64,000 nt of DNA. Source: Streptomyces sp. NBC_00568 (GTDB lineage Bacteria; Actinomycetota; Actinomycetes; Streptomycetales; Streptomycetaceae). The position numbers and the translations under genes were made by a program. Position 1 is the stretch's first letter; every line of letters starts with the position of its first letter. Under the pieces are notes generated by a model that was not told the origin of the DNA, did no database searches, and saw only the letters and a list, made by a program, of their open reading frames with translations. Positions 1-7,974 of this stretch are shown here, in pieces. The DNA lies in contig NZ_JAPENW010000001.1 in assembly GCF_026341855.1 (NCBI RefSeq), positions 6,129,001 to 6,193,000 on the forward strand, written 5' to 3'.

Positions 1-23
1 TCTCGCGAATGTCCATGCCGAGT

Positions 24-45
24 CTCTGTGAGCCACCCCACAGAG
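24..45. terminator. Small hairpin, possible terminator of the gene left of the window
   Basis: A perfect 7-bp stem (24-30 with 39-45) closes an 8-nt loop just ahead of the FMN aptamer. It has no U tract, which is common in Streptomyces. It probably ends the upstream gene, but this is inference from position alone. Confidence 0.3.
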
Positions 46-100
46 GTGCGGCCGCATGGGTGCCGATCGAGCGTGGCACACTGGCCGTGTACCAGAAGCA

Positions 101-227
101 GCGCACTCCGGGGTCGGTGTAATTCCGAACCGGCGGTTACAGTCCGCGACCCGGTCGCTTCCAGCGGCCGGTTGACCAGGTGAAATTCCTGGACCGACGG
201 TTAAAGTCCGGATGGGAGGCAGTGCGC
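101..227 (+). promoter_or_regulatory. FMN riboswitch (RFN element)
   Basis: The conserved FMN aptamer is readable end to end. The closing stem P1 is GCGCACT (101-107) with AGTGCGC (221-227). Between them lie the conserved GGTGTAATTCCGAACCGGCG block near 115-134, the GGTGAAATTCCTGGACCGAC block near 179-198, and GTTAAAGTCCGGATGGGAGG near 200-219. In known family members FMN binding lowers expression of riboflavin genes. About 155 nt separate the aptamer from ribE. That stretch includes a 7-bp hairpin (266-272 with 277-283) that could be part of the expression platform, but I cannot tell whether control is by termination or by masking the ribosome site at 368-373. Confidence 0.95.
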
Positions 228-383
228 GGCGGGCGGGCATGCGTGCGCGCTGCCGTTTGTTGCTCCTCGTCCTGCGGGACGAGTGACCTTTCGGCTTCGC
301 TGCCTGTATGTCGCGGTCCGCTCATTCTGTCGTCATCGACAGGCCCCGGAGTCCGTGCCCTATGAGGCAGGAGGACCCGGGAA

Positions 384-1019
384 GTGTTCACCGGAATCGT
401 CGAAGAGCTGGGTGAGGTCACCGCCGTCGAGACGCTCGACGACGCCTCGCGTTTCCGCCTGCGTGGCCCCGTCGTCACGCAGGGCGCGCAGCACGGCGAC
501 TCCATCGCCGTCAACGGAGTCTGTCTCACCGTGGTCGAGCACGAAGGCGACGAGTTCACCGCCGACGTCATGGCGGAAACCCTGAACCGCTCCAGCCTCG
601 GCGCCCTCACCGTCGGCTCCCGCGTCAACCTGGAACGCCCGATGGCCGTGGGGGAGCGCCTCGGCGGCCACATCGTGCAGGGACACGTCGACGGCACCGG
701 CGCGGTCATCGAGCGCAAGCCGTCCGACAACTGGGAGATCGTCAAGATCTCGCTCCCGGCCGACCTCTCGCGCTATGTGGTCGAGAAGGGCTCCATCACG
801 GTCGACGGCATCAGCCTGACCGTCGTCGACGCCGGCCCCGACTACTTCACCGTGAGCCTCATCCCCACCACCCTCGACCTGACCACGCTGGGCCACAAGC
901 AGCCCGGCGACCCGGTCAACCTCGAGGTCGACGTCATCGCCAAGTACGTCGAGCGACTGCTCGGCACCCGTGGCGAGCAGCCCGCCGGTCTGCCCGGTGC
1001 CCAGGGGGCCGGGCAGTGA
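384..1019 (+). CDS. ribE: Riboflavin synthase, alpha chain
   Basis: This enzyme dismutates two 6,7-dimethyl-8-ribityllumazine molecules to riboflavin plus the pyrimidinedione precursor, the last step of riboflavin synthesis. The 211-residue protein begins with the family hallmark MFTGIVEELG and has two lumazine-binding domains, roughly residues 1-97 and 98-200, the second with the usual internal similarity (for example GHIVQGHVDGTG at the junction). The GTG start follows an AGGAGG box by about 10 nt. The gene is first in the riboswitch operon, and its stop overlaps the ribM start as GTGA. Repression by FMN through the leader is expected. Confidence 0.97.
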   Translation: MFTGIVEELGEVTAVETLDDASRFRLRGPVVTQGAQHGDSIAVNGVCLTVVEHEGDEFTADVMAETLNRSSLGALTVGSRVNLERPMAVGERLGGHIVQGHVDGTGAVIERKPSDNWEIVKISLPADLSRYVVEKGSITVDGISLTVVDAGPDYFTVSLIPTTLDLTTLGHKQPGDPVNLEVDVIAKYVERLLGTRGEQPAGLPGAQGAGQ

Positions 1020-1651
1020 ACTGGATCAACTCCGAGGCCTTCGTCCTCCTCGACCAGCCCATCAAATGGTCGGACATGGTCGGCAACGTGTTCGGCCTGA
1101 TCGCCCTCGGGCTCGGCTGGCGGCGCTCCATATGGACCTGGCCCGTTCAGTTCCTGTCCGGCGTCATCCTCTTCGCAGCCTTCGTCGGCCACCTCACCGG
1201 CAGCGCCGGCAAGCAGGTCGTGGTCGTCGTCGTCGCCCTGTGGGGCTGGTGGCAGTGGAACCGCGGCGAGGGCAAGGACGGGCGCGTCTCCGTGCGGTTC
1301 GCCACCTGGCGCGAGCGCGCGTACATGGTGGGCGCCGCGGCCGTGGGCACCCTCGCGGTCAGCGGCCTGTTCCACCTCTACCCGAAGCTGTCGTGGGACC
1401 CCTGGCCGGACGCCTACATCTTCGTCGGCACGATCGTCGCCATGTACGCGCAGGCCCGCGGCATGGTCGAGTTCTGGTTCGCCTGGCTGCTGGTCGACCT
1501 GGTGGGTGTCCCCCTCAACTTCGCCAACGGCTACGCCTTCTCCGGTTTCGTCTACGTCCTGTACGGCGCGCTCGTCCTGTGGGGACTGCGCGACTGGTGG
1601 CTGCGCTCCCGCGAGGCCGGGCAGCCCGTCCTGGAAGGAGCTCCGGCATGA
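1016..1651 (+). CDS. ribM: PnuC-family riboflavin transporter, RibM-like
   Basis: A 211-residue polytopic membrane protein with about seven hydrophobic segments and the PnuC-type W-rich helices (WPVQFLSGVILFAAF, ALWGWWQWNRG). Databases often label it a nicotinamide mononucleotide transporter. However, it lies inside the FMN-riboswitch operon between ribE and ribBA, as does the characterised riboflavin/roseoflavin transporter RibM of Streptomyces davawensis. Facilitated riboflavin uptake is therefore the better call. The start overlaps the ribE stop (GTGA), and the end overlaps the ribBA start (ATGA), so translation is probably coupled. The substrate is inferred from context, not read from the sequence. 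Confidence 0.85.
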   Translation: MNWINSEAFVLLDQPIKWSDMVGNVFGLIALGLGWRRSIWTWPVQFLSGVILFAAFVGHLTGSAGKQVVVVVVALWGWWQWNRGEGKDGRVSVRFATWRERAYMVGAAAVGTLAVSGLFHLYPKLSWDPWPDAYIFVGTIVAMYAQARGMVEFWFAWLLVDLVGVPLNFANGYAFSGFVYVLYGALVLWGLRDWWLRSREAGQPVLEGAPA

Positions 1652-2985
1652 CAACGGCGCCGGTTTGGTACAGCACCGGGCACGATCAAGACGCCTCGGA
1701 CTTCGCGCTCGATCCCGTCGAGCAGGCCATCGCCGACATCGCGGCCGGCCGCCCCATCGTGGTCGTCGACGACGAGGACCGGGAGAACGAGGGCGACCTC
1801 GTCATCGCGGCCGAGAAGGCGACCCCCGAGATCGTCGCCTTCATGATGAGCGAGTGCCGTGGGCTGATCTGCGCCCCCATGGAGGGCGACGAACTCGACC
1901 GGCTGCGCCTTCCGCAGATGGTCGACGACAACACCGAGTCGATGAAGACGGCGTTCACGGTCTCGGTGGACGCGTCCGCCGCGCACGGCGTGAGCACCGG
2001 CATCTCGGCATCCGACCGCGCCACCACCCTGCGGCTCCTCGCGGACGGCGTGGCCGGGGCCGACGACTTCGTGCGCCCGGGCCACATCTTCCCGCTCCGC
2101 GCCCGGCCCGGCGGTGTCCTGGCGCGCAACGGCCACACCGAGGCCGCCGTCGACCTGGCCCGGCTGGCCGGCCTGCGTCCGGCCGGAGCGATCGTCGAGA
2201 TCGCCGGCGAGGACGGCCGGATGCTCCGGCTGCCCGAGCTGATCCCCTTCGCCCGCAAGCACGGCCTGACGATCATCTCCATCGAGGACCTGATCGCCTA
2301 CCGCCGCTCCGTCGAGCTCTCGACGACGCCCGGGGAGGGAGCCCTGCTCGCCGGACCCACCGTCCGCCGCGAGGCCGAGGTCCATCTCCCCACCGCCTTC
2401 GGCGAGTTCACCGCGTACGGCTACCGCTCCACCGCCGACGGCGTCGAGCACGTCGCTCTCGTCCACGGCGAGATCGGCGACGGCGAGGACGTCCTCGTCC
2501 GCGTCCACTCCGAGTGCCTCACCGGTGACGTGTTCCACTCGCAGCGCTGCGACTGCGGCCCCCAGCTGCAGACGTCCATGGAACGCATCCAGACCGAGGG
2601 CCGCGGCATCGTGGTCTATCTGCGCGGCCACGAGGGGCGCGGCATCGGCCTGCTCTCCAAACTCCGCGCGTACGAGCTCCAGGAGCGCGGCCGCGACACC
2701 CTCGACGCCAACCTGGAACTCGGCCTGCCCGCCGACGCCCGGGACTACGGCGCGAGCGCGCAGATCCTGGAGGACCTCGGCGTCCGGAGCCTGCGGCTGA
2801 TGACGAACAACCCCGACAAGACCGACGCGCTCGTCCGGTACGGCCTGCGGGTCTCCGGACGGGAGCCGATGCCCGTACAGGCGGGCGAGCACAATCTGCG
2901 CTACCTGCGCACCAAGCGGGACCGGATGGGCCACGACCTGCCCTGGCTGGACACGACCACCGTGTCGGCCTGCGGGAGCCAGTGA
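1648..2985 (+). CDS. ribBA: Bifunctional 3,4-DHBP synthase / GTP cyclohydrolase II
   Basis: This protein supplies both precursors of the lumazine ring system: 3,4-dihydroxy-2-butanone 4-phosphate from ribulose 5-phosphate, and the diaminopyrimidine from GTP. It has 445 residues. The N-terminal half carries the RibB signature VVDDEDRENEGD (about residues 39-50), SECRGLICAPM and RPGHIFPLRARPGGV. The C-terminal half carries the zinc-binding SECLTGDVFHSQRCDCG (about 287-303) and RGHEGRGIGL of GTP cyclohydrolase II. I chose the ATG at 1648 because it overlaps the ribM stop and follows GGAAGGAG; the open frame continues upstream only as an antiphase reading of ribM. Confidence 0.96.
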   Translation: MTTAPVWYSTGHDQDASDFALDPVEQAIADIAAGRPIVVVDDEDRENEGDLVIAAEKATPEIVAFMMSECRGLICAPMEGDELDRLRLPQMVDDNTESMKTAFTVSVDASAAHGVSTGISASDRATTLRLLADGVAGADDFVRPGHIFPLRARPGGVLARNGHTEAAVDLARLAGLRPAGAIVEIAGEDGRMLRLPELIPFARKHGLTIISIEDLIAYRRSVELSTTPGEGALLAGPTVRREAEVHLPTAFGEFTAYGYRSTADGVEHVALVHGEIGDGEDVLVRVHSECLTGDVFHSQRCDCGPQLQTSMERIQTEGRGIVVYLRGHEGRGIGLLSKLRAYELQERGRDTLDANLELGLPADARDYGASAQILEDLGVRSLRLMTNNPDKTDALVRYGLRVSGREPMPVQAGEHNLRYLRTKRDRMGHDLPWLDTTTVSACGSQ

Positions 2986-3059
2986 CACCGCACGACCGGT
3001 ACCACCGGCACGACACACGCACTATCGGCGACACAGCACAGCGGGACTTGAGGAGAGAC

Positions 3060-3545
3060 GTGAGCGGCAAGGGTGCACCTGAACTGTCCGTACGCAACTG
3101 CGGCGACCTGCGGGTCGCGGTCATCGCGGCACAGTGGCACGACAAGGTGATGGACGGTCTCGTCGACGGCGCGCTGCGCGCCCTGCACGAGCTGGGAATC
3201 GACGAGCCGACCCTGCTGCGGGTCCCCGGGAGCTTCGAGCTGCCGGTCGTCGCCAAGGTCCTGGCGGGCCGCGGCTACGACGCGATCGTCGCGCTCGGCG
3301 TCGTCATCCGCGGCGGAACGCCCCACTTCGAGTACGTGTGCCAGGGAGTCACCCAGGGCCTCACCCAGGTCTCCATCGACACCGGCGTCCCCATCGGCTT
3401 CGGTGTACTGACCTGTGACACCGAGGAGCAGGCCCTGGACCGCGCGGGCCTTGAGGGCTCCAACGAGGACAAGGGACACGAGGCGGTGACGGCCGCCGTG
3501 GCGACGGCGGCCACCCTCCGCTCAGTATCCGAACCCTGGCACTGA
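3060..3545 (+). CDS. ribH: 6,7-dimethyl-8-ribityllumazine synthase (riboflavin synthase beta chain)
   Basis: It condenses the RibA and RibB products into the lumazine that RibE uses, and normally assembles into pentamers or 60-mers. The 161 residues include VPGSFELPVVAKVL, the active-site segment IRGGTPHFEYVC with its family histidine, and GVLTCDTEEQAL. The frame is open back to 2982, overlapping the ribBA end. The GTG at 3060 is preferred: it follows TTGAGGAGAG and gives the usual protein length, whereas the extra 26 residues would be low-complexity. It is the fourth gene of the rib operon. Confidence 0.95.
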   Translation: MSGKGAPELSVRNCGDLRVAVIAAQWHDKVMDGLVDGALRALHELGIDEPTLLRVPGSFELPVVAKVLAGRGYDAIVALGVVIRGGTPHFEYVCQGVTQGLTQVSIDTGVPIGFGVLTCDTEEQALDRAGLEGSNEDKGHEAVTAAVATAATLRSVSEPWH

Positions 3546-3579
3546 GGTACGGCACCGAGCGCGTAGGGTGAGGACCACC

Positions 3580-3852
3580 ATGTCCAATAAGACGTTCGAG
3601 GAGCTCTTCACCGAGCTCCAGCAGAAGGCCGCCACAGGCGATCCCGCCACTTCGCGCACCGCCGAGCTGGTCGGCAAGGGTGTTCATGCCATCGGCAAGA
3701 AGGTCGTCGAAGAGGCCGCAGAGGTCTGGATGGCCGCCGAGTACGAGGGCAAGGACGCCGCCGCCGAGGAGATCTCGCAGCTGCTGTACCACGTCCAGGT
3801 GATGATGGTCGCTCGCGGGATCTCCCTCGACGACGTGTACGCGCATCTGTAG
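3580..3852 (+). CDS. hisE: Phosphoribosyl-ATP pyrophosphatase
   Basis: HisE performs the second step of histidine synthesis, hydrolysing phosphoribosyl-ATP to phosphoribosyl-AMP. The 90-residue protein is a complete all-alpha MazG-like single domain: SRTAELVGKGVHAIGKKVVE and EEAAEVWMAAEYEG carry the Glu-rich metal-binding helices, followed by EEISQLLYHVQVMM. An in-frame GTG four codons upstream (3568) is possible, but the ATG matches typical HisE starts. It lies 34 nt after ribH and is followed by hisG, an arrangement in which the first two histidine enzymes are detached from the main his cluster. Confidence 0.95.
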   Translation: MSNKTFEELFTELQQKAATGDPATSRTAELVGKGVHAIGKKVVEEAAEVWMAAEYEGKDAAAEEISQLLYHVQVMMVARGISLDDVYAHL

Positions 3853-3938
3853 GGGCCCGTCTCAGCAGCGCCCCCCACCGAGCACGTCCACCTGTCCCAC
3901 CCACTCCTGAACAACCTCACGCAAAGGAAGCCGACCTC

Positions 3939-4796
3939 ATGCTGCGCATCGCCGTCCCCAACAAGGGTTCCCTCTCAGGCCCTGCGGCGGAGATGCTGCA
4001 TGAGGCCGGCTACCAGCAGCGCCGGGAGTCCAAGGAGCTCAGGATCGTCGACCCGGAGAACGAGGTCGAGTTCTTCTACCTCCGCCCCCGCGACATCGCG
4101 ATCTACGTCTCCTCGGGCCGGCTCGACATCGGCATCACCGGCCGCGACCTCCTGATCGACTCCGGGGCCAACGCGGAGGAGATCCTCCCGCTCGGCTTCG
4201 CCCGCTCCACCTTCCGCTTCGCCGGCAAGCCGGGCACCGCGAACGGCATCGCCGACCTGAACGGCACGACGGTCGCCACCTCCTACGAGGGCATCGTCGC
4301 CAAGCACCTCGCCGACCACGGCATCGACGCCTCCGTCGTGCACCTCGACGGCGCCGTCGAGACCGCCATCGAACTCGGTGTCGCCGAAGTCATCGCGGAC
4401 GTCGTCGAGACGGGCACCTCGCTGCGCAACGCCGGACTGGAGGTCTTCGGCGACCCGATCATGAAGTCCGAGGCCATCGTCGTCCGCCGTGTCGGAGCCG
4501 ACCTCACCGAGGACGCCGAGCCCAAGGTGCAGCAGTTCCTGCGCCGGCTCCAGGGCGTCCTGGTCGCCCGGACCTACGTGATGATGGACTACGACTGCCG
4601 CGCCGAGCACCTGGAGAAGGCCGTCGCGCTCACTCCCGGCCTGGAGTCGCCGACGATCTCGCCGCTGCACAACGAGGGCTGGGTCGCCGTCCGCGCCATG
4701 GTCCCCTCCAAGGAGGCCCAGCGGATCATGGACGACCTGTACGCGCTCGGCGCGCGGGCCATCCTGACCACGGCCATCCACGCCTGCCGGCTCTGA
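3939..4796 (+). CDS. hisG: ATP phosphoribosyltransferase, long form
   Basis: HisG commits ATP and PRPP to histidine synthesis. At 285 residues this is the long, self-contained form. The catalytic periplasmic-binding-like domain (MLRIAVPNKGSLSGPA, DIGITGRDLL, ADVVETGTSLRNAGLEV) is followed from about residue 210 by the ACT-like HisG_C regulatory domain (MVPSKEAQRIMDDLYALGAR). In characterised enzymes that domain gives feedback inhibition by histidine, and the long form does not need HisZ. AAAGGAAG precedes the ATG. It is probably cotranscribed with hisE, 86 nt upstream, and with the PH-domain gene 14 nt downstream. Confidence 0.96.
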   Translation: MLRIAVPNKGSLSGPAAEMLHEAGYQQRRESKELRIVDPENEVEFFYLRPRDIAIYVSSGRLDIGITGRDLLIDSGANAEEILPLGFARSTFRFAGKPGTANGIADLNGTTVATSYEGIVAKHLADHGIDASVVHLDGAVETAIELGVAEVIADVVETGTSLRNAGLEVFGDPIMKSEAIVVRRVGADLTEDAEPKVQQFLRRLQGVLVARTYVMMDYDCRAEHLEKAVALTPGLESPTISPLHNEGWVAVRAMVPSKEAQRIMDDLYALGARAILTTAIHACRL

Positions 4797-4810
4797 CAGG
4801 GACCTCGAAC

Positions 4811-5278
4811 ATGTCGGACCTCCCCGCCCTTCCCATGACTTTCCGCCCGTCCCGCACCCGGGCCGTGCTGCTCACCGCGGGCGCCACGATCCTCGTGGTC
4901 ATCACCACGGTCGCCATGCTTCTGGAGCAACTCGGCCCGGGGGAGCGGCTCAGCTTCATCTTCACCGCGGCCCTCCTCTTCGGAGTGCTCCTGCTGCTCG
5001 CGCGGCCCAAGGTCGTCGCCGACGAGACCGGGGTCACCGTCGTGAACATCGCGAGCCGGCGGCACCTGGACTGGGCGGAGATCCTGAAGGTCAACCTGCG
5101 CCCCGGCGACCCCTGGGTGTTCCTCGACCTCAGTGACGGCACCAGCCTGCCGGCGCTCGGCATCCAGCCGGGCATCGCCAAACAGCGCGCCATCGAGGAC
5201 GCCCGGACCCTGCGCGCCCTCGCCGAGGCCCGCGCCATTCGCGAGCCCGGCGGGCACCGCGACGAACATCAGGGCTGA
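4811..5278 (+). CDS. Small membrane protein with PH-like domain
   Basis: This is a 155-residue protein with two adjacent hydrophobic helices (about residues 20-38 and 48-65). They are followed by a compact beta-rich cytoplasmic domain (VVADETGVTVVNIASRRHLDWAEILKVNL) typical of bacterial PH-domain proteins found beside hisG in actinobacteria. The tail from about 125 is charged and helical. Function is unknown. Its position 14 nt after hisG suggests cotranscription rather than a role in histidine synthesis. Confidence 0.75.
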   Translation: MSDLPALPMTFRPSRTRAVLLTAGATILVVITTVAMLLEQLGPGERLSFIFTAALLFGVLLLLARPKVVADETGVTVVNIASRRHLDWAEILKVNLRPGDPWVFLDLSDGTSLPALGIQPGIAKQRAIEDARTLRALAEARAIREPGGHRDEHQG

Positions 5279-5328
5279 CTCTCGGCCTTCCACCCTGCCC
5301 TGAGGGCCCATGTCTTGATTAATCTGTT

Positions 5329-5357
5329 GGCGGAGGCGTTTTCATCGCGCCTCCGCC
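5329..5357. terminator. 10-bp perfect hairpin after the his/PH genes
   Basis: A perfect 10-bp stem (5329-5338 with 5348-5357) closes a 9-nt loop 50 nt after the PH-domain stop. It probably ends the rib/his transcription. It could also be the first element of the structured leader of the next gene, because it lies close to that region. Confidence 0.55.
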
Positions 5358-5364
5358 TCCGATG

Positions 5365-5476
5365 TGCCCCCAGCCCTCAGAGGCTCCCTGCTACCCGAGG
5401 AGTGACTCCCTCCAGCGATGGACGGATCGTCCTGTAGTACCTGCGCCGCCCCCTTCCGACATATCGAGGCGGCGGC
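5365..5476 (+). promoter_or_regulatory. Structured 5' leader of the CNNM/CBS operon
   Basis: The leader holds GAGGCTCC (5380-5387) followed by GGAG, a local GGACG-GAT-CGTCC hairpin near 5420-5432, and a final stem. In that stem CGCCGCC (5444-5450) pairs with GGCGGCG (5468-5474), directly over the ribosome-binding region of the gene starting at 5477. That pairing is visible. A role as a metal-sensing switch is an inference: GAGGCTCC plus GGAG recalls the start of M-box magnesium riboswitches, and CorC-type genes are typical M-box targets. The rest of the M-box consensus is not clear to me. Confidence 0.35.
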
Positions 5477-6808
5477 ATGACCATCCCCCTGATGCTCCTT
5501 GGCGCGGCGTTCCTGCTGATTCTCGCCAACGGCTTCTTCGTGGCGGCCGAGTTCGGCCTCATCACGGTCGAGCGCCCGGACGCCGAGCAGGCCGCGGCCG
5601 CCGGTGACAAGCGCGCCGGCACGGTCGTCGAGTCGCTCAAGGAACTGTCCTTCCAGCTCTCCGGCACCCAGCTCGGCATCACCATCACCTCGCTCGTCGT
5701 CGGCATGCTCGCCGAACCGGCGCTCGCCCAGCTGCTGGACGGCCCGTTCACCGCGATCGGGCTGCCCGAGGGCGCGGTGCCCGGCATCGCCGTGGTGGTC
5801 GGCATGCTGCTCGCCTCCGCCGTACAGATGGTGGTCGGTGAACTCGTGCCCAAGAACTGGGCGGTGTCCAGGCCGCTCCAGGTCGCCCGCTTCGTCGCCG
5901 GCCCGCAGCACGTCTTCTCCCGCCTTTTCCGGCCGGTGATCGCCGCGCTCAACACGGTCGCCAACCGGCTCGTCCGCGCCCTGGGCGTGGAACCCGCCGA
6001 GGAACTGGCCTCCGCCCGCACCCCCGGCGAACTCGTCTCCCTGGCCCGCCACTCGGCCCGGGCGGGCGCGCTGGAGCAGGACACCGCGGACCTCTTCGTC
6101 CGCACCATGTCGCTCGCCGACCTCACGGCCCAGCACGTCATGACGCCGCGAGTGAAGGTCAGCGCCCTCCAGTCGTCGGCGACCGCCGAGGACGTGGTCA
6201 ACCTCACCCGTGCCACCGGCCTCTCCCGCTTCCCGGTCTACCGGGAGCGGATCGACGAGATCGTCGGCATGGTGCACCTCAAGGACGCCCTCGCGATCCC
6301 CTCGTACGACCGGCTGCGCACCCCCGTCGGCCGGATCGCCCAGGTCCCGTTGCTCGTCCCGGAGACACTGCCCGTACAGCCGCTCCTCGAACAGCTGCGC
6401 AATGAACAGCCGATCGCCGTCGTCGTCGACGAGTACGGCGGCACGGCCGGCGTGGTCACCCTGGAGGACATCGTCGAGGAACTCGTCGGTGAGGTCCGCG
6501 ACGAGCACGACGACGTCCTGGGCGAACCGCCCGAACTCGCGGCCGCTCCGCCCGAGGACGGCAGGCCCGCCTGGGACGCCGACGGCAGCTGCCGGGTGGA
6601 CATCCTGCAGCGCATAGGCCTCGACGTTCCCGAGGGACCGTACGAGACCGTGGCGGGCCTTGTCGCCGATCTGCTCGGCAGGATCCCGGCCCCCGGCGAC
6701 AAGGCCGAGCTCCCCGGCTGGCGCCTCTCGGTGCGCCAGGTCGGGCACTACCGTGCCGAACGCGTCCGCCTGGTGCGGACCGCGCTCGCCCCGGAGGCCG
6801 TCCGATGA
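5477..6808 (+). CDS. CNNM/CBS-domain membrane protein, CorC/HlyC (hemolysin) family
   Basis: This 443-residue protein has the full three-part architecture. A DUF21/CNNM transmembrane domain covers about residues 1-190 (LANGFFVAAEFGLITV, QLGITITSLVVGMLAEPALA, VVGELVPKNWAVSRP). A CBS pair covers about 205-340 (VMTPRVKVSALQ, GMVHLKDALAIP, VVVDEYGGTAGVVTLEDIVE). A C-terminal CorC_HlyC domain covers about 370-440. Family members are implicated in Mg2+ or Co2+ export and in membrane or oxidative-stress tolerance; the old name hemolysin is misleading. It overlaps the next paralogue as ATGA. A stem in the leader could mask its start. Confidence 0.88.
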   Translation: MTIPLMLLGAAFLLILANGFFVAAEFGLITVERPDAEQAAAAGDKRAGTVVESLKELSFQLSGTQLGITITSLVVGMLAEPALAQLLDGPFTAIGLPEGAVPGIAVVVGMLLASAVQMVVGELVPKNWAVSRPLQVARFVAGPQHVFSRLFRPVIAALNTVANRLVRALGVEPAEELASARTPGELVSLARHSARAGALEQDTADLFVRTMSLADLTAQHVMTPRVKVSALQSSATAEDVVNLTRATGLSRFPVYRERIDEIVGMVHLKDALAIPSYDRLRTPVGRIAQVPLLVPETLPVQPLLEQLRNEQPIAVVVDEYGGTAGVVTLEDIVEELVGEVRDEHDDVLGEPPELAAAPPEDGRPAWDADGSCRVDILQRIGLDVPEGPYETVAGLVADLLGRIPAPGDKAELPGWRLSVRQVGHYRAERVRLVRTALAPEAVR

Positions 6809-7893
6809 GCGTGCTCCAACTCCTCTTCGCCGGCCTGCTGGTGCTCGCCAACGGCTTCTTCGTCGGCGCCGAGTTCGCCCTGGTGTCCGTGCGGCGCAGC
6901 CAGATCGAACCGCTCGGCACCGCGCGCTCCCGGCAGGTCCTGTACGGCCTGGAGCGGCTCCCGCAGATGATGGCGGCGGCCCAGTTCGGCATCACCATGT
7001 GCTCGTTGACGCTCGGCGCGGTCGCCGAGCCCACGGTCGCCCATCTCCTGGAGCCGGTCTTCGAGGCGGTCCATCTGCCGGACGGGGTGATCCACCCCCT
7101 CGGCTATGTGATCGCGCTCGCCCTCGTCGTCTTCTTCCACCTCGTCATCGGCGAGATGGTCCCGAAGAACCTGGCGATGGCCGCGCCGGAGAAGACGGCC
7201 CTGTGGCTCAGCCCCGGACTGGTCGCCTTCGCGCGGCTGTGCCGGCCGGTCACGGTGGGCCTCGGCGCCTGCGCGCGGCTGATCCTCAAGCTGTTCCGGG
7301 TCGAGCCCAGGGACGAGGTCGAGGCGGTCTTCACCAGCGAGCAGCTCAACCGGCTCGTCGAGGACTCCGGACAGGCCGGCCTCCTCGACCCCGAGGAGCA
7401 GGAGCGCCTCGAGGACGCCCTGGAGCTCGGCTCCCGCCCGGTCACCGACGTCCTGCTCGACGGCGACTCGCTGGTCACCGTGGACTCCTCGGTCACCCCG
7501 GGCCAGGTCGTTGCGCTCACCGCGCGCACCGGGTACTCCCGTTTCCCGGTGGTCGCGGAGAACGGCGCCTTCATGGGCTGCTATCTGCATGTGAAGGACG
7601 TCCTCGACCTGGAGGAGTCCGACCGCGCGGTCCCGCAGCAGATGTGGCGCCCCATGACCACCCTGCGGTCCGAACTCCCCCTGGACGACGCCCTCACCGT
7701 GATGCGCCGCGCCGCCACCCACCTGGCCCAGGTCGCCGACGCCACTGGGAAGGTCATGGGCCTCGTGACCCTTGAGGACGTACTGGAGCTGCTGGTCGGC
7801 GAGGTGCGGGACCCGGCGCACCGGGATGTCGCACCGGTGCGCGTCGCCGAGCCGCGCCCGAGCCCGGCCCCGGAGGAGGCGCTGGCGAGCTGA
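6805..7893 (+). CDS. CNNM/CBS-domain membrane protein, short paralogue
   Basis: A 362-residue paralogue of the preceding protein. The DUF21 membrane domain (LANGFFVGAEFALVSVRRSQ, QFGITMCSLTLGAVAEPTVA, VIGEMVPKNLAMAAP) is followed by a CBS pair (GYSRFPVVAENGAFMGCYLH, VTLEDVLELLVGEVRD). It stops after the second CBS domain and so lacks the C-terminal CorC_HlyC domain of its partner. The four-base overlap and paired paralogues suggest a heteromeric or jointly regulated transporter. This tandem long-plus-short pair is common in actinobacteria. Ion specificity cannot be read from the sequence. Confidence 0.87.
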   Translation: MSVLQLLFAGLLVLANGFFVGAEFALVSVRRSQIEPLGTARSRQVLYGLERLPQMMAAAQFGITMCSLTLGAVAEPTVAHLLEPVFEAVHLPDGVIHPLGYVIALALVVFFHLVIGEMVPKNLAMAAPEKTALWLSPGLVAFARLCRPVTVGLGACARLILKLFRVEPRDEVEAVFTSEQLNRLVEDSGQAGLLDPEEQERLEDALELGSRPVTDVLLDGDSLVTVDSSVTPGQVVALTARTGYSRFPVVAENGAFMGCYLHVKDVLDLEESDRAVPQQMWRPMTTLRSELPLDDALTVMRRAATHLAQVADATGKVMGLVTLEDVLELLVGEVRDPAHRDVAPVRVAEPRPSPAPEEALAS

Positions 7894-7904
7894 TCCTGAG
7901 CGTG

Positions 7905-7971
7905 GGCCCCGGTCTCCCCGGCGGCCGTGCGACCGGGCTTCCGGTCGTACGGCTCCGGCGGCGCCGGGGCC
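7905..7971. terminator. Bidirectional terminator between convergent genes
   Basis: An outer 8-bp stem (7905-7912 with 7964-7971) encloses an inner 12-bp stem (7925-7936 with 7941-7952, one G-U pair) with a GCTT loop. It fills the 81-nt gap between the CBS protein and the convergent AAA ATPase gene. Confidence 0.75.
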
Positions 7972-7974
7972 TTC

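Noticed and set aside
970..1647. Upstream extension of ribBA across ribM
   Set aside because: It reads Arg/Pro-rich nonsense in another phase of ribM; the ATG at 1648 with overlap and ribosome site fits the family.
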